This document shows positions 6,560-7,867 of a stretch of DNA of 7,867 nucleotides, piece after piece (the first letter of the stretch is position 1; each line of letters begins with the position of its first letter). This DNA comes from Deltaproteobacteria bacterium (GTDB lineage: Bacteria; Desulfobacterota; Desulfarculia; Adiutricales; Adiutricaceae). The notes beneath the pieces are model-generated. The model was given only the letters and a program-made list of their open reading frames with translations, searched no databases and had not been told where the DNA came from. The stretch lies in the NCBI GenBank assembly GCA_031278795.1, contig JAITJT010000098.1:1-7867 (forward strand), written 5' to 3'. Made by a program: the position numbers and the translations under genes.

Positions 6560-6615
6560 GTGACTTATCGCTAAAATTTTTTGTATAATTCTTAAATTGA
6601 TGTTTGTGTTATAAT
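6560..6615 (+). promoter_or_regulatory. Two sigma70-like -10 elements upstream of the FGE-fold gene
   Basis: TATAAT occurs perfectly at 6584-6589 with GTGACT (6560-6565, four of six matches to TTGACA) at 18-base spacing. A second perfect TATAAT at 6610-6615 is preceded by TG one base away (TGTTATAAT), an extended -10 that can work without a -35. Transcription would begin near 6596 and 6622 and run toward the gene at 6870, leaving a leader of about 250 bases. The neighbourhood is AT-rich, so chance matches are possible, but two perfect hexamers, one of them extended, are suggestive. Confidence 0.55.
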
Positions 6616-6645
6616 TTTAACCAGAGCCCGCGCCTAATAAGAACA

Positions 6646-6668
6646 CAAAGCCCCGGGCCTTGTTTTTT
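6646..6668 (+). terminator. Terminator-like hairpin in the leader, followed by T6
   Basis: CAAAGC (6646-6651) can pair with GCCTTG (6657-6662), with one A/C mismatch and a further C-G pair, closing a small GC loop. It is followed immediately by TTTTTT (6663-6668). This is intrinsic-terminator architecture lying 30-70 bases after the two promoter candidates and about 200 bases before the gene they would serve. An upstream GCCCG (6626-6630) is complementary to CGGGC (6654-6658), which offers a mutually exclusive antiterminator-like pairing. It is either an attenuator or the end of a short RNA of about 47-73 bases. Confidence 0.5.
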
Positions 6669-6858
6669 ATATTCCTCACCTTTTAATTTCCCACACTTTT
6701 TTAAAAAAAAAGATGATGAAATCTAGAGGAAAATGCCCAGAAAGAAACAAAAAAAGGATCTCATAATTTCATGAAAATCCTTATGGTTTAATACTTATGC
6801 TATTTTTTTAAAACGAAAAACAACTCTCAATTGTTCATCTTTTGGCCCCTGAAAATCC

Positions 6859-6862
6859 GGAG
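6859..6862 (+). promoter_or_regulatory. Ribosome binding site deciding the FGE-fold start
   Basis: GGAG lies seven bases before the ATG at 6870. It selects this ATG over an in-frame TTG at 6831, which would add 13 residues ahead of the signal peptide and has no ribosome site. Confidence 0.8.
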
Positions 6863-6869
6863 AATCCAT

Positions 6870-7646
6870 ATGAATACCCGCAAAATAGCGCTCGCGTTAA
6901 GCACCATATTTATTTTATTTTTTATCTCTAGCACCCAGGTCTTAAAGGCCGATGACTTCACCAATAGCCTTGGCATGACCTTTGTCTACATAGAGCCAGG
7001 GGTCTTCACCATGGGCAAGGACGCCTTGGCCGACTCGGACGAGGGCCCCTCCCACCTAGTCGCCATCACCAAAGGATTCTACCTCTCCGCCTACGAGGTC
7101 ACCCAGGAACAGTGGCTCTCCATCATGGAGGACAATCCCAGCCAGTTTCAAAACCCCAAATCACCGGTGGAGACGGTATCCTGGGACGATGCCCAGGAAT
7201 TCATCAAGAGGCTAAACCTTAAGGAAGGGACAGACATCTACTCGCTCCCCACCGAGGCCCAGTGGGAGTACGCCGCCAGGGCCGCCACGAGCACGGACTA
7301 TTTTTTCGGGGACGACCCGGCAAAACTTCCCGACTACGCCTGGTTTTTCGACAATTCCGGAGGGAGCACCCAAAGCGTGGGGCAAAAGCTAGCCAATCCC
7401 TTTTCCCTTTTTGACATCTACGGAAACGTCTTCGAGTGGGTGGCGGATCTCTACGTCAAGGACTATTACTCGGTGAGCCCGGAAGCGGACCCAAGAGGCC
7501 CAGAGAGTTCCATGGATCAATACCGCGTCATAAGGGGCGGGGCCTTCGACTCCGCGCCCTTCCTTACCCGCTCATCGTTCCGCTCTTATTATGGAGGGGA
7601 TAGCGCCCTTCAAAAGATAGGGTTCCGCGTGGCCGCCACGCGCTAA
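6870..7646 (+). CDS. Secreted FGE-sulfatase (SUMF1-fold) domain protein lacking cysteine
   Basis: 258 residues. Residues 1-27 look like a signal peptide: NTRK, hydrophobic core IALALSTIFILFFISS, and likely cleavage after VLKA. The rest is a single formylglycine-generating-enzyme-like domain of the C-type-lectin-related fold. It shows NSLGMTFVYIEPGVFTMGK (32-50), YEVTQEQW (75-82), PVETVSWDDAQEFIKRLN (99-116), YSLPTEAQWEYAARA (124-138), FDIYGNVFEWVAD (181-193), YRVIRGGAF (218-226) and IGFRVAATR (250-258). True FGE uses two copper-binding active-site cysteines after the RGGS motif. Here the matching positions appear to be Ser228 and Thr233, and the protein has no Cys at all, so sulfatase activation is unlikely. 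Relatives without these residues serve varied binding or structural roles; the function is unknown. No sulfatase gene is nearby. It is transcribed away from the aminopeptidase gene and convergent with the partial gene downstream. The fold call is strong, the role is not. Confidence 0.9.
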   Translation: MNTRKIALALSTIFILFFISSTQVLKADDFTNSLGMTFVYIEPGVFTMGKDALADSDEGPSHLVAITKGFYLSAYEVTQEQWLSIMEDNPSQFQNPKSPVETVSWDDAQEFIKRLNLKEGTDIYSLPTEAQWEYAARAATSTDYFFGDDPAKLPDYAWFFDNSGGSTQSVGQKLANPFSLFDIYGNVFEWVADLYVKDYYSVSPEADPRGPESSMDQYRVIRGGAFDSAPFLTRSSFRSYYGGDSALQKIGFRVAATR

Positions 7647-7734
7647 GGTGGGAGGTTTTGCGCTCCTCACGGCCGCAACTCTCTTGGTGGAGCTCACAGG
7701 TTAACAGAACCAAGTCCCTTGGCTAAATCTTATT

Positions 7735-7763
7735 GCTTTCCTCTTAATAGAGGGAAGCCTTTT
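7735..7763 (+). terminator. Intrinsic terminator after the FGE-fold gene
   Basis: GCTTTCCTCT (7735-7744), loop TAAT and AGAGGGAAGC (7749-7758) form a 10-bp stem with one G-U pair in plus-strand RNA, followed by CTTTT. It lies about 90 bases past the FGE-fold stop. It pairs better on the plus strand than on the minus, where the wobble becomes an A/C mismatch and no T-run follows. A smaller hairpin, CCAAG/CTTGG with loop TCC (7710-7722), lies just upstream. Confidence 0.75.
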
Positions 7764-7766
7764 ACC

Positions 7767-7867
7767 TCAGGGATTTTTCAGCTCAAATTCCTTCTGAACT
7801 TCCAGGAGCGTCTCATTTATCTCTATGAGGGTCTCCAACACTGCTTCGTGATTACCTACTACAGTCA
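7767..7867 (-). CDS. C-terminal end of an unidentified protein (partial)
   Basis: The minus strand is open from the window edge to a TGA at 7769-7767, giving the last 32 residues of a protein: it begins TVVGNHEAVLETLIE and ends QKEFELKNP. Leu/Ile/Val at about heptad spacing with many Glu suggests an amphipathic helix or short coiled coil. The composition is protein-like, and the stop sits just beyond the terminator of the convergent gene, as expected for a true 3' end. The family is not recognisable from so little sequence. Confidence 0.5.
   Translation of the reverse strand, partial: TVVGNHEAVLETLIEINETLLEVQKEFELKNP

Noticed and set aside
6733..6791. Two tiny overlapping frames (13 codons MPRKKQKKDLIIS, then MKILMV) before the FGE-fold gene
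   Set aside because: GAGG is only three bases from the first ATG, the peptides are short and in A-rich DNA, and there is no attenuator partner immediately after them.
7524..7646. Possible diversity-generating retroelement variable region in the FGE-fold C terminus
   Set aside because: The fold is a known scaffold for such variable proteins, but no template repeat or reverse transcriptase is seen in the window and the codons are not enriched in AAY at the expected positions.

Overview
The window reads as a chromosomal segment of a Gram-negative bacterium. Coding DNA is fairly GC-rich and spacers are markedly AT-rich. The binding protein and the 7.6-kb-end protein carry Sec-type signal peptides, Shine-Dalgarno sites are of the GGAG/GAGGT kind, and TTG appears as a start. 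The gene set would suit a deltaproteobacterial (Desulfobacterota-like) genome, but no taxonomic marker is present, so this is a weak inference.

Layout. Positions 1-230 hold a 9-bp minisatellite (38-154) and a strong GC-rich palindrome (185-207) just past the 3' end of the liv genes. On the minus strand, 3726 down to 231 is a branched-chain amino-acid (LIV-type) ABC importer block: periplasmic binding protein (2590-3726), permease LivH (1487-2392) and permease LivM (231-1490). The LivM start overlaps the LivH stop. The ATPase genes livG and livF are not in the window. Spacer 3727-4211 holds a composite of 26-bp, 41-bp and 7-bp tandem repeats. Also on the minus strand, 4212-5633 encodes an M18 metallo-aminopeptidase. 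A 1.2-kb spacer (5634-6869) follows with no convincing protein gene. It holds a second, unrelated 9-bp minisatellite (6250-6348), two sigma70-like -10 elements and a terminator-like hairpin in the leader of the next gene. On the plus strand, 6870-7646 encodes a secreted formylglycine-generating-enzyme-fold (FGE-sulfatase/SUMF1) protein with no cysteine at all. A probable terminator (7735-7763) separates it from the C-terminal end of a convergent minus-strand gene that runs off the window.

How the genes fit together. The binding protein captures branched-chain or similar amino acids in the periplasm and hands them to the LivH/LivM channel. The aminopeptidase could release free amino acids from peptides in the cytoplasm, but it has its own spacer and no operon link is shown. 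The FGE-fold protein looks independent.

I see no CRISPR array, tRNA, rRNA, transposase, phage gene or defence system. The most unusual trait is that three of the inter-operon spacers carry their own, mutually different, short-period tandem array. Second is the cysteine-free FGE fold behind a leader that could make a small RNA or act as an attenuator.
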